From positions 1-24,574 of the forward strand of contig JALQXX010000025.1 in NCBI GenBank assembly GCA_023262965.1: a DNA stretch of 24,574 nucleotides, in the 5' to 3' direction. This DNA comes from Candidatus Marinamargulisbacteria bacterium. GTDB taxonomy: Bacteria; Margulisbacteria; Marinamargulisbacteria; UBA817. Both the position numbers and the translations under genes were made by a program. Shown in pieces: positions 1 through 8,341 of this stretch; position 1 is the first letter of the stretch; each line of letters begins with the position of its first letter. The notes under the pieces are model-generated. The model did not search any database. It had not been told where the DNA came from and saw only the letters and a program-made list of their open reading frames with translations.

Positions 1-384
1 CAATACCGCCTTAACGCTATGTAATAACGATTTCAGGCACGCCTTATCCGTATCCCTATCTGTATTTTCAAGAATTCTTCCAATCTCAAAATTTGACTGT
101 AAAATAAAATTTCTTATATTATTCTGCAAGCCTGAATTTGTCTTCAACGCCTCAAACGCGGTAACATAATTACCCACCGTATAGGCCCCCCTACCGTCTG
201 TATTAATAGTCGCTATATGCTCCTTAAAAACAGACCTAATAGCCTGTTTATCTTCATCCGAAATCGTGGTACCGGAAGACCACATAGGCGTCCCGCTCAC
301 GGAAGCGGTACGTGAAGGAGGCGTACTACGCCCCCCTCCCCCAATAGGTGACGAACCCGCCCAAAATATACTGCCATCTTTCAT
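1..384 (-). CDS. Partial unrecognised protein with Gly/Ser-rich N-terminus (runs off left edge)
   Basis: An open frame of 128 codons without a stop runs from ATG at 384-382 to the left edge, so the C-terminus is missing. An in-frame TAG lies four codons upstream of the ATG, and a GGGA-containing weak ribosome site precedes it, so this start is well supported. Residues 9-45 are rich in Gly, Ser, Pro and Thr (including a run of four Gly at 15-18) and look disordered. From about residue 48 the protein becomes charged and helical (starting around SDEDKQAIRSVFKEH). There is no signal peptide. Codons such as AGG and GGG are frequent. I do not recognise the family. It is divergent from the KaiC-like gene at 540. 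Confidence 0.6.
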   Translation of the reverse strand, partial: MKDGSIFWAGSSPIGGGGRSTPPSRTASVSGTPMWSSGTTISDEDKQAIRSVFKEHIATINTDGRGAYTVGNYVTAFEALKTNSGLQNNIRNFILQSNFEIGRILENTDRDTDKACLKSLLHSVKAVL

Positions 385-539
385 ACTAATTCCCTATATA
401 CCCATCATTTCTCAAACCCAAACTTAGCATACAATCACACCATACATAGCGTATATCGTATACAACCCCATCAAAAATTTCATCAAAAAAACTATTTATA
501 AATAAAGAGCATTGCCCCCCTTTTTCTATATATTGCATC

Positions 540-1298
540 ATGCCAAAATCCATTGGGCTACCCCACCTTTGGTTGATTTCGCCATCCCACATAGACTATT
601 ATGGATACATGTCACTCGTATCCCTAGGCAATCCGCAATTGGATTATATATTGGGTGGGGGAGTACACGAAAAAAAATGCACGGTTTTGGTTGGGGATCC
701 CGGTTGTGGAAAAACCACCGTAGCCATTCAATTCATGATGAATGGCGTTCGCTCACACGAGGCAGGCGCCTATATTTGCATTGACAAAAAACCCGAACGG
801 GTTATTGAAAATGCCGCATCCCTAAATGCTCATGTTCATAGCTATATTGACCAGGGCGTACTCACATTTATTGAACTGGATATCGACGATTGGGAAATTC
901 AAAGCCCCATCAACGCGCTTTTAGACCGTATTCACCGCCAACTCAATGCCTGCTGCAACGAATCACGCCTCACACGACTCATCATCGATTCATTACTGCC
1001 CCACATACTTCACGATTGCTCAAACAGCGATAAGCAATACTTTATTCGTGAATTCTTGGATATTATCCAAACCTATGGCGCAACATCACTGGCCATTTTG
1101 CACGATGTGAGTAGCCATCCCTCACTATGGCTAAACACCAATCATGTGAGTGATCAATTATTATTCACACAAAACACCCAATCCGATTACGTTACATACT
1201 GGCTCACCATATCCAAAAACAATAGTCACAATATTAGCGGTAATTATCGATTTACGGTGGACCCCTCTGCCGGACTGGTTTTAAAGCACCGCCAATGA
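540..1298 (+). CDS. KaiC/RecA-like ATPase with intact P-loop
   Basis: A 252-residue single-domain protein of the KaiC/RecA-fold P-loop ATPase type. Walker A is seen at residues 52-60 (GDPGCGKTT), preceded by the KaiC-like entry LDYILGGGV. Walker B is at about 147-150 (LIID followed by S). Where KaiC proteins usually carry a glutamate pair after the second strand, this one reads ICIDKKPE (79-86), so hydrolysis may be weak or need a partner. Homology seems to begin at about residue 24; ATG at 609 is an alternative start, and residues 1-23 may be untranslated. A TATATT element at 529-534 lies just upstream, with no convincing Shine-Dalgarno. It overlaps the next gene by 4 bases (ATGA), which implies translational coupling and a joint function. 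The partner carries a receiver domain, so this is probably a signalling ATPase rather than a clock protein; the role is unknown. Confidence 0.8.
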   Translation: MPKSIGLPHLWLISPSHIDYYGYMSLVSLGNPQLDYILGGGVHEKKCTVLVGDPGCGKTTVAIQFMMNGVRSHEAGAYICIDKKPERVIENAASLNAHVHSYIDQGVLTFIELDIDDWEIQSPINALLDRIHRQLNACCNESRLTRLIIDSLLPHILHDCSNSDKQYFIREFLDIIQTYGATSLAILHDVSSHPSLWLNTNHVSDQLLFTQNTQSDYVTYWLTISKNNSHNISGNYRFTVDPSAGLVLKHRQ

Positions 1299-2359
1299 GT
1301 AACCGCCCCACTGTTTTTGTCGTCGATGATGACCCCAACACGGGCCGTATTGCCAAACTGTTCTTACCCGCCAATGATTTTAACGTCGTTGTGTGTGACG
1401 ATGGTGAAGACGCCTATCAAAAAAGTCATGCCATACTCCCCGACATCGTATTTTCCGATGTGATCATGCCAAACTGCGATGGGGTTGAATTGTATAAACG
1501 GATGAAACAAACCGAAACATTAGCCCATATTCCCTTTATTTTTTTACAAGAATCCCGATCCCCTAACCCCGTCCTTCCCGAAGACACCTCGGTTGATGAC
1601 GTTTTATTGAAACCCTTAAATGCCAAAAGCCTTATGGATGCCATTAACGCGCGAATTAAACCGGTTATCCCCCTCGAAGATCACGCTATATCCATTATTG
1701 ATCCCAAAAACATGTGCTTTCAATTTGGAATCCCCGCATTGGATCATCAATTTTATGGCAGCATTCTGCCCGAATCCTTTATTTTGATTCGGGGCCCCAT
1801 CGGCTCGCAATCGCGATTGGTTCGCCAATTTATTGTCGATGGCATTCAAAAAAAACAGCCCACCCTGCTAGTATCCTTCGAAACACCCAAACAAAAATTG
1901 GATCCCGTTTTTAATGAAAATATGCACCAAAAGTCTTATTTTAAATTTTGCGATGCATCACAATACAGTGCAATAACCACAAAACCTTGGCGCAATATTG
2001 ATTTCATTATCGATTACTTAATAGAAACGTGCAGCACGGTTCCCTATCAGCGTATTGTTTTGGATTCATTCAGTCATGGTTTTCCATTTTGGTCGATTAC
2101 CGAGATCTTAAAATGCATTGATTTATGCCGAACACTGCCCAACCACACCCACCAATGCATTGTATGGACCATTAACGATCACCCCAGTATTGATACATGG
2201 ATTTATCATTTGTCGCATGTTATGGACATCGGTATCCAAATGGATCCCGACACACTTGCCAATCCCATTGTTGAGTATGCCAAATGGCAATCCTTTCGTC
2301 GCGATCCCGTGGTTCAACAAACAGCGATTGACTACTCTGAAAAAAATCATCATACTTAA
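1295..2359 (+). CDS. Response-regulator receiver domain fused to degenerate KaiC-like domain
   Basis: A 354-residue two-domain protein. Residues 5-122 form a CheY-like receiver domain: acidic cluster D11-D13, predicted phospho-acceptor D55 (VFSDVIMP) and the conserved lysine K106 (LLKP). The usual Thr/Ser after strand 4 is Gln (Q85), an atypical switch residue. Residues 140-340 resemble a KaiC/RecA-like domain: entry CFQFGIPALD, then GPIGSQSR at 167-174 in the P-loop position, where the essential Lys is replaced by Ser. The strand with FE at 195-196 and a Walker B-like IVLDS with D257 are kept. The domain therefore probably does not bind ATP conventionally and may serve as the regulatory half of a complex with the preceding ATPase. 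The start is fixed by the ATGA overlap with that gene. No DNA-binding output domain is seen. Confidence 0.82.
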   Translation: MSNRPTVFVVDDDPNTGRIAKLFLPANDFNVVVCDDGEDAYQKSHAILPDIVFSDVIMPNCDGVELYKRMKQTETLAHIPFIFLQESRSPNPVLPEDTSVDDVLLKPLNAKSLMDAINARIKPVIPLEDHAISIIDPKNMCFQFGIPALDHQFYGSILPESFILIRGPIGSQSRLVRQFIVDGIQKKQPTLLVSFETPKQKLDPVFNENMHQKSYFKFCDASQYSAITTKPWRNIDFIIDYLIETCSTVPYQRIVLDSFSHGFPFWSITEILKCIDLCRTLPNHTHQCIVWTINDHPSIDTWIYHLSHVMDIGIQMDPDTLANPIVEYAKWQSFRRDPVVQQTAIDYSEKNHHT

Positions 2360-2364
2360 TTACA

Positions 2365-3120
2365 ATGGTTAAACATATTTTTATTATTTTTGTTGGGGCA
2401 CTACTGTTGGGTTGCGATATATTGAAGCCCGCCAACACCAGCTCTGATTTGTCCGCTGAAATGGTACTCAATACCACGGTTTCTCCAAATGGCACCCAGA
2501 CCTCAAAACTGACCATTGAATTTAAAAGAAAGGGTGTCCCTGAAAGCGTGTCCGAAGTATTTGTAAATGACCAACTGCTTAGCTACAACACCCCCACCAA
2601 TGGGTATGTATTTGAACCCGACCAAGACAGTGTAACCAAAAACACCACCTTTACCGTAACCGTCGTAATAAATAAAGATGATTTAATATACGAAGAAAAT
2701 CTTACAAAAACCACTCTAACCATTAAAGAAGAAATATTGCCCACAATGTATTTGGCCACAGCCAATCGTATCGCTGGTCTTGTAACCGCTCCCACCCACA
2801 ATACAATTGAATCCATTCCAAATAACGTCGTTTTGGGTGTTTTTAGCGCATCTGATGACGCTATTTTCACACAAACGGATATGAGCGCTACATTTGAAGG
2901 GAGCGACTTGTTTAACAAAACAACCATTACATTGGATGACGCAGCCTCTTTCATTAACACATCCGCTTTAAATGGGTCTTCCTTTGGATTTGTACCAACC
3001 AGCCTGTCCATATCCGCTCAATTCCATTATTTGGGAACATTGGATCCCAACTTTGGATCTGGCTACATCCGTCGAACCATTACCCTAGAAAACAACGCCA
3101 TTTCAATAGTACAACCATAG
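2365..3120 (+). CDS. Predicted lipoprotein of unknown function
   Basis: A 251-residue predicted lipoprotein. The N-terminus has a Lys-containing n-region, a hydrophobic core and the lipobox LLLGC with the lipidation cysteine at residue 17. The mature part is rich in Thr, Ser, Asn and alternating hydrophobic residues, typical of a beta-sandwich surface or periplasmic protein. I recognise no catalytic motif. It starts 5 bases after the receiver-KaiC gene with no clear Shine-Dalgarno, so translation may rely on coupling. Another exported protein follows 12 bases downstream. The operon layout suggests that these envelope proteins are co-expressed with the KaiC-like pair, but a functional link is inference. 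Confidence 0.72.
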   Translation: MVKHIFIIFVGALLLGCDILKPANTSSDLSAEMVLNTTVSPNGTQTSKLTIEFKRKGVPESVSEVFVNDQLLSYNTPTNGYVFEPDQDSVTKNTTFTVTVVINKDDLIYEENLTKTTLTIKEEILPTMYLATANRIAGLVTAPTHNTIESIPNNVVLGVFSASDDAIFTQTDMSATFEGSDLFNKTTITLDDAASFINTSALNGSSFGFVPTSLSISAQFHYLGTLDPNFGSGYIRRTITLENNAISIVQP

Positions 3121-3132
3121 AAAGGATTTGCC

Positions 3133-3942
3133 ATGATTAAACACTATTTCACACTATTTATAACGCTAGCCTGTATACCACTATATGCCCAAACCATTAC
3201 GGTTTTAAATGACACGCCGGGCTCTCGTGTTTTTTTAAACGGGGTCTTTGTTGGCGAAGGTACGGTTACGAAGTTCCCCACCGATCCGGGAGACTATCAA
3301 GTAACCATTAAATCCGATAACGAAACCATTTTTTCGGAACGCGCTATGGTTGGTGTGGGCGAAAACACCGTGGTGAACGCCAATACATTTATTGGAAGCA
3401 CATCCGTGCCATCAACGGTCATTAACTATGGATCCAAACAAGTTGAAGAAAAGCGGCTACGAAAAACACTTCGTGGCAAATTGGGCTTGGGCGGCCAATG
3501 GAATCCCTTTGGTTCGGGATTCAGTATCCGGTTTCACCCCATCGATCGATGGGGAATACAAGGCATTGGATGGCTATCCACAGACAATAATCGTGAAAAA
3601 TCCACACTTCGGGGTCGTTTAACCTATGATTTAGAAGACACACTCCTATCGGTAGATCAATTAGCGGTGGTTTATGTGGGTATTGGACTTGGTAAAAAAA
3701 GCGACAATTATTCGTCTGATCCCGATTATGGGAGTTTCACCGCAACCAATACCGATGAAACCGCGTTATTGGAAGCCTTTATTGGTGCGGACTTTTCTTT
3801 TGGAGGGCGAACCATTTTCTGGAATATTGAAGCAGGGTTTGTTCAAGCCGAACGAACAAAAACAGCCTTTTCAGGATCAGCGTCTACCAAGACTGAACGG
3901 AATGGCTTTGTGTCATTGGGCGCCCATATATACTTCAATTAA
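3133..3942 (+). CDS. PEGA-domain outer-membrane beta-barrel-like protein
   Basis: A 269-residue exported protein. A signal peptide with predicted cleavage after LYA (about residue 19) is followed by a PEGA-like domain at 20-78, recognisable from TVLNDTPGSRVFLNGVFVG and the later GDYQVTI. PEGA domains are small extracytoplasmic beta modules. From about residue 112 the sequence alternates hydrophobic and polar residues with Gly and aromatic residues and ends in an aromatic-containing strand (AHIYFN), as in small outer-membrane barrels. A good ribosome site (AAAGGA, 6 bases before the ATG) supports the start. The last 30 bases overlap, tail to tail, the end of the minus-strand rdgB gene. A barrel anchored in the outer membrane with a periplasmic PEGA module is the best guess; the substrate or role is unknown. 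Confidence 0.75.
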   Translation: MIKHYFTLFITLACIPLYAQTITVLNDTPGSRVFLNGVFVGEGTVTKFPTDPGDYQVTIKSDNETIFSERAMVGVGENTVVNANTFIGSTSVPSTVINYGSKQVEEKRLRKTLRGKLGLGGQWNPFGSGFSIRFHPIDRWGIQGIGWLSTDNNREKSTLRGRLTYDLEDTLLSVDQLAVVYVGIGLGKKSDNYSSDPDYGSFTATNTDETALLEAFIGADFSFGGRTIFWNIEAGFVQAERTKTAFSGSASTKTERNGFVSLGAHIYFN

Positions 3943-4524
3943 GGCCTGCTTAACCTGTTGTAAGGCCTTATATCGATGCGATTGGGCAATTTTTTCATAG
4001 GGAGCCATTTCTGCAAATGTACGATCCTCTCCCTCGGGTATAAAAATGGGGTCGTACCCAAATCCCCCCTCCCCAACCATTTGATGGGCAAGAGAACCGG
4101 TTGTAATGCCTGTAAATGTGTGAATAGTATCGGTTTCTGGAAGGCGAAGTGCCATAACCGCGCAGTACTGCGCGTCGCGATTCCCCACCCCATAACAATC
4201 CCGTAACAATTTATGACACATCGCCTCACCCGAGGCATTTTCACCGGCATATCGTGCCGAATAAATGCCCGGCGCGCCCTGCAATGCGGCCACTTCAATA
4301 CCCGAATCTTCCGCCAAATAAACATATTCTGGATTCACCGGTAGGGCCCTAACTTTAATAATGGCATTCTCTTCAAATGTATGACCATCTTCCACAATCG
4401 TAACGGTGTCACCCAATATATGTTGATAAGGCACCACGGGAAAAGGGAAATCATCCCCCAGCATCATCGCAATCTCACGCACTTTATGGCTATTGTTGGT
4501 TACCAACACAACCGCTTTAGGCAT
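3913..4524 (-). CDS. rdgB: XTP/dITP diphosphatase (RdgB/HAM1 family)
   Basis: A 203-residue house-cleaning nucleotide pyrophosphatase that hydrolyses non-canonical purine nucleoside triphosphates (XTP, dITP/ITP) to monophosphates in the cytosol. Family signatures are in order: substrate-binding TNNSHK at 9-14, the metal/catalytic block AEDSGIEVAALQGAPGIYSA with D73, GGFGYDPIF towards the C-terminus, and the final SHR that contacts the base. Length is normal. The start overlaps the folC stop by 8 bases, giving a compact valS-folC-rdgB operon. Its last 30 bases lie antisense to the 3' end of the PEGA gene, leaving no room for a separate terminator between them. Confidence 0.93.
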   Translation of the reverse strand: MPKAVVLVTNNSHKVREIAMMLGDDFPFPVVPYQHILGDTVTIVEDGHTFEENAIIKVRALPVNPEYVYLAEDSGIEVAALQGAPGIYSARYAGENASGEAMCHKLLRDCYGVGNRDAQYCAVMALRLPETDTIHTFTGITTGSLAHQMVGEGGFGYDPIFIPEGEDRTFAEMAPYEKIAQSHRYKALQQVKQALIEVYMGAQ

Positions 4525-5668
4525 CCAGAAGAAATCCTTTTTGAAGGGCCTTCATCATATGAAATGATCCAAAAAACAACGTATTTCGGACAACCGTATC
4601 CGTAGCCACCCGCCATTCCCCCACGCGCTCTCGTAAATGCTCAGGCAATGCCATATACGGCGCCGCCACCCCTGGATTGAATTCAAACAATCGCACCGAT
4701 TGGTTGTTATCTACCAAAAATTGAAATACCGCTTCATAGTTCTTGTGGCGTTGCATGCCCACAACCCATTCCGAAATTGGAAGCCCCATACCCAACATGG
4801 CTTTTGCCGCCGACACATTATGCCCAACATCCACCCAGCACGGAACCCCTCTGTATTCCATGGGTGTAAAGCGCCCAAACAACGAAATCACATTGGCCAA
4901 TACATCTTCCCACACCGGCTCCCGTTCGGGGAACATAACCCGCAACGCTGTTGACACCAAGGCTTGATTCCGGGAATGAAAATCCCCTTTTTCCCACACC
5001 GCTTGATGAATGGTTGCCTGACGGTCTCTCGCCACTGACTGTAAAACCGCCATCACCTCTGTCGGTTGATCCGCATGGGTGATCACCGTAGCACCGGGTT
5101 TAATAATCCCCGCTTTTTCATAAGCAATTTTGGCTAAGGTATCCCCCAAAATATCGGTGTGATCCATGTCAATGTCGGTAATAATAGCGACCGCGTGAGG
5201 CAATACGTTGGTGGCATCCAGTCGCCCACCCAATCCGGTTTCAATCACCGCATAATCCACCGGATAGCGTTTTGCAAATTGAAACGCCATGGCCGTCAAA
5301 CATTCAAATTCACTCAAACAATCGTCGGGGTCTACGGCAGTAACCGCATCAAATAACTCCGAAAATACCCCGCGCGATATGGGGGCGCTATTGCGCGAAA
5401 ACCGCTCCGTATAATCGTATATATGCGGGGACGTGTATGTCATGACGGTGTGGCCCATGTATTGCAGTGAATTGGTTATATAGTGAGCAACAGACCCCTT
5501 TCCATTGGTACCCGCAATATGAATAGCCTTTGTACAAACGTGGTGCGGATTTCCCAATGCGGCTAATGCCGTTATAAACCGATCTAGCGAATAGTTAATC
5601 CCCCGACGAAATACTTTTTTCTGAAGCTGTTGAACCGAACGCAAGTAAGCGTCTGTTTTAGTGAGCAT
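4517..5668 (-). CDS. folC: Folylpolyglutamate synthase / dihydrofolate synthase
   Basis: A 383-residue Mur-ligase-like ATP-dependent enzyme that adds glutamate to dihydropteroate and/or folates; family members are often bifunctional, and specificity cannot be read here. The P-loop AGTNGKGS lies at 52-59. The following TSPHIYDYTERF, VIETGLGGRLDATNV, the metal-binding DHTDILG, EKAGIIKPG and the C-terminal-domain DVGHN (usual D-x-A/G-HN) are all present. It is slightly shorter than the usual 410-430 residues, mainly in the C-terminal domain. It overlaps the valS 3' end by 11 bases and rdgB by 8, so it is translationally coupled to both. Confidence 0.93.
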   Translation of the reverse strand: MLTKTDAYLRSVQQLQKKVFRRGINYSLDRFITALAALGNPHHVCTKAIHIAGTNGKGSVAHYITNSLQYMGHTVMTYTSPHIYDYTERFSRNSAPISRGVFSELFDAVTAVDPDDCLSEFECLTAMAFQFAKRYPVDYAVIETGLGGRLDATNVLPHAVAIITDIDMDHTDILGDTLAKIAYEKAGIIKPGATVITHADQPTEVMAVLQSVARDRQATIHQAVWEKGDFHSRNQALVSTALRVMFPEREPVWEDVLANVISLFGRFTPMEYRGVPCWVDVGHNVSAAKAMLGMGLPISEWVVGMQRHKNYEAVFQFLVDNNQSVRLFEFNPGVAAPYMALPEHLRERVGEWRVATDTVVRNTLFFGSFHMMKALQKGFLLDA

Positions 5669-8303
5669 TGACCTGCCCCTTTATGTGGTCCATTTCGACC
5701 AACACCGCCTCATATTCCGCCCTAACTTTATGCACAACGGCCGCAGGTGCTTTGGCCAAAAAACCGCTATTACCCAATTTTTTTTGTAAGGTATCCGCTG
5801 TTTTGGATAATTGGGTCAACCGAGCGGTTAAGCGCTGCTGTTCCACTGACGAATCCACCGTTGGCAGTAAAATCCCAATGGCCACCGTAGCTGCCACCGA
5901 ATGGCTAGCGGTTAATGCCGAGTCCACGGGCGTACTCCCCAAATAACACGCATCCACGCGTGCTAACTGCTGAATCAGGGCCAATGATGCCTGCAATTCG
6001 GACTGAATATCCGGATCCGCATGGTCTACATACACTTGCGCATCCTTGGGCGACGCATTTGCTGCCTTAATCACATGCCGCACTTCTCGAACAATTGTAA
6101 ACAACCGATTAAACCGGTCCAAGCAACCCGTATCCACCGTCTCCGTTGCCGATGGCCACATTGCCTGCTGAACGCTTGTCGGCAAGGAGGACCGTTGAAT
6201 TCTTGGATGGGCCAATAACGTGACCCAAATGGCCTCGGTAACAAAGGGCATAAAGGGATGCATGACAACCACTGTTTGAAAACAAACATACACCAACACC
6301 GGCAACGATTCTTGACGATGCGATTTAATGCCTTCAATATACCAATCGCAACATTGATTCCACACAAACTCCCACAATTCATCCGCCGCTGCCGAAAAAT
6401 TGTAATCCGCCAACTGGGCCGTCACAACCGACACCATCTGGTGGTATCGATTCAAAATCCATCGATCAATGGCCGTTGTCGGGATTGGTGCACATGCCGG
6501 ATCGTATATAAGCGTCTCATCATTTAAACACATTTCAACAAATCGCGCCCAGTTCCATAATTTATTACTAAAGTTTCGGCAGGACTTGATTTTTTCTAGC
6601 GACAACTTAATGTCTTGCCCCCCTTTGGTGCACAGTCCCATCAACCCAAATCGCAAGGCATCGGCACCGTAATCATCAATAACGGTTAGCGGGTTAATCA
6701 CATTGCCCACAGACTTACTCATTTTTTTACCGTGGATATCCCGAATAAGTCCGTGAATATACACATCATTAAATGGTACCGTTTGTGTATGAACCAATCC
6801 CATAGTGATCATCCGCGACACCCAAAATGTGACAATATCATACCCCGTTACCAAAAGCGATGTTGGGTAATAATTGGCCAACATGTCGGTTTTTTGGGGC
6901 CATCCCATGGTGGAAAAAGGCCATAACGCCGACGAAAACCAGGTATCCAATACATCCGGATCCTGCACCAAATCCGTGGCTCCGCAATGGGGACAAGCCG
7001 TAGGTGTATCCCCCTGAACAATCGGATCGCATTCGCATTGCTGGCAGTACCACACCGGAATGGCATGACCCCACCATATTTGACGCGAAATGCACCAATC
7101 CCGAATCGATGTCATCCATTCGTTGTATAATTTTTTCCATCGGTCGGGAACAAACCGCACCCGATTTGTTTCAACCACATCTAAAGCTTGCGGCGTAATA
7201 GGCCCCATTTTCACAAACCATTGGGTGGATAAATACGGTTCAATCACATCCCCACTCCGTGCATTGGTTCCCACATTGTGCACGTGGTCCTCCACCCTAT
7301 CCAAATAGCCTCCATCACTCAAGTCCGCTACAACACGATCCCGACAAGCATAGCGCGTTAAGCCCTGATACCGCCGGGGCACAGCGTCATTCATCACCGC
7401 AGATTCATCCATCACCACAATGCGCGGCAATTGGTGTCGATTCCCCATATCAAAATCATTGGGATCGTGGGCGGGGGTAATTTTTACAGCCCCTGATCCA
7501 AATTGAGGATCCACATAAGCATCCGCAATAATAGGAATGTCGCGCTCGGCTAAGGGCACCCGTACCGTCTGACCAATCAGCGATTGGTACCGCTCATCGG
7601 ATGGATGAACGGCAACCGCCGTGTCCCCAAACAACGTTTCGGGTCGTGTGGTGGCCACGGTAATAAACCGCGATGAATCCTGGGTTAACGGATACCGAAT
7701 ATGCCATAAGTGCCCTTTAACTTCTTCATAGGCAACCTCGATATCACTAATAGCCGTTTTGTTTTTAGGACACCAATTCACAATATATTCGCCCCGATAA
7801 ATCAAACCTTTTTGGTACAACGCCACAAAATGATGCCGAACCGCTGCCTGACACACATCATCCATAGTAAATCGCTCATATGACCAGTCCACACTGGCCC
7901 CCAACCGACGAATCTGGTGGGTAATGCGATCACCATAAGCGTGCTTCCAGGTCCATACCCGCTTCAAAAACGCCTCCCGCCCCAATGCCGCCGCCGAGGT
8001 TCCTTCGTGCTGCAGTTGCTTATCAATGACGTTTTGGGTGGCAATGCCCGCATGATCCGTGCCAGGGACCCACAACACACGATACCCATTCAATCGTTTA
8101 AATCGGGCAACCACATCTTGAATGGTTAGATTCAAAGCGTGCCCCATATGGAGCTCTCCCGTAATATTTGGCGGGGGCGCCACCATCGAAAACATTGGCC
8201 CCGTCCCTACTGGCGAAAAAAAACCGCCATTTTCCCACTCATCGTATAAACCAATTTCCCAATCCTGATGAGAATAAGCCGAGGCAAATGGTGACATTTC
8301 CAT
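5658..8303 (-). CDS. valS: Valine-tRNA ligase
   Basis: An 881-residue class I aminoacyl-tRNA synthetase of full length that charges tRNA-Val. It shows PPPNITGELHMGHAL with the HIGH-type motif HMGH at 52-55, the editing (CP1) domain with TTRPETLFGDTAVAV, a CxxC...CxxC zinc-like insertion (CQQC and CPHC), the class I KMSKS at about 527-531, the anticodon-binding helical domain, and a C-terminal basic coiled coil with LTQLSKTADTLQKKLG that contacts tRNA in ValRS. ATG at 8303 is 7 bases after a perfect TATAAT, and no Shine-Dalgarno precedes it; ATG at 8297 is an alternative. It heads the valS-folC-rdgB operon. Confidence 0.97.
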   Translation of the reverse strand: MEMSPFASAYSHQDWEIGLYDEWENGGFFSPVGTGPMFSMVAPPPNITGELHMGHALNLTIQDVVARFKRLNGYRVLWVPGTDHAGIATQNVIDKQLQHEGTSAAALGREAFLKRVWTWKHAYGDRITHQIRRLGASVDWSYERFTMDDVCQAAVRHHFVALYQKGLIYRGEYIVNWCPKNKTAISDIEVAYEEVKGHLWHIRYPLTQDSSRFITVATTRPETLFGDTAVAVHPSDERYQSLIGQTVRVPLAERDIPIIADAYVDPQFGSGAVKITPAHDPNDFDMGNRHQLPRIVVMDESAVMNDAVPRRYQGLTRYACRDRVVADLSDGGYLDRVEDHVHNVGTNARSGDVIEPYLSTQWFVKMGPITPQALDVVETNRVRFVPDRWKKLYNEWMTSIRDWCISRQIWWGHAIPVWYCQQCECDPIVQGDTPTACPHCGATDLVQDPDVLDTWFSSALWPFSTMGWPQKTDMLANYYPTSLLVTGYDIVTFWVSRMITMGLVHTQTVPFNDVYIHGLIRDIHGKKMSKSVGNVINPLTVIDDYGADALRFGLMGLCTKGGQDIKLSLEKIKSCRNFSNKLWNWARFVEMCLNDETLIYDPACAPIPTTAIDRWILNRYHQMVSVVTAQLADYNFSAAADELWEFVWNQCCDWYIEGIKSHRQESLPVLVYVCFQTVVVMHPFMPFVTEAIWVTLLAHPRIQRSSLPTSVQQAMWPSATETVDTGCLDRFNRLFTIVREVRHVIKAANASPKDAQVYVDHADPDIQSELQASLALIQQLARVDACYLGSTPVDSALTASHSVAATVAIGILLPTVDSSVEQQRLTARLTQLSKTADTLQKKLGNSGFLAKAPAAVVHKVRAEYEAVLVEMDHIKGQVNAH

Positions 8304-8310
8304 GGGTCAA

Positions 8311-8339
8311 ATTATACATCCAATTATTTAAAATGCCAA
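8311..8339 (-). promoter_or_regulatory. Predicted sigma70-type promoter of valS operon
   Basis: Reading the minus strand, TTGGCA (8339-8334; 5 of 6 to consensus) is followed by a 17-base spacer and a perfect TATAAT (8316-8311). The element begins two bases after the thiE stop codon. A start point 7 bases below the -10 falls at the valS ATG (8303), which predicts a leaderless transcript. This is the best -10 seen near any gene of the window. Confidence 0.65.
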
Positions 8340-8341
8340 AC

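Noticed and set aside
540-2359. A KaiABC-type circadian clock locus
   Set aside because: The proteins are single KaiC-like domains, one with a broken P-loop. No kaiA or kaiB is nearby, and no double-domain KaiC is seen.
2365-3942. Type IV pilus or gliding gene cluster
   Set aside because: No pilin, PilT-like motor or other marker is present; only generic envelope proteins are seen.
5668-8129. Several antisense open frames of 60-100 codons within valS
   Set aside because: They lie opposite a complete valS, have no domain or ribosome site and show shadow-like composition.
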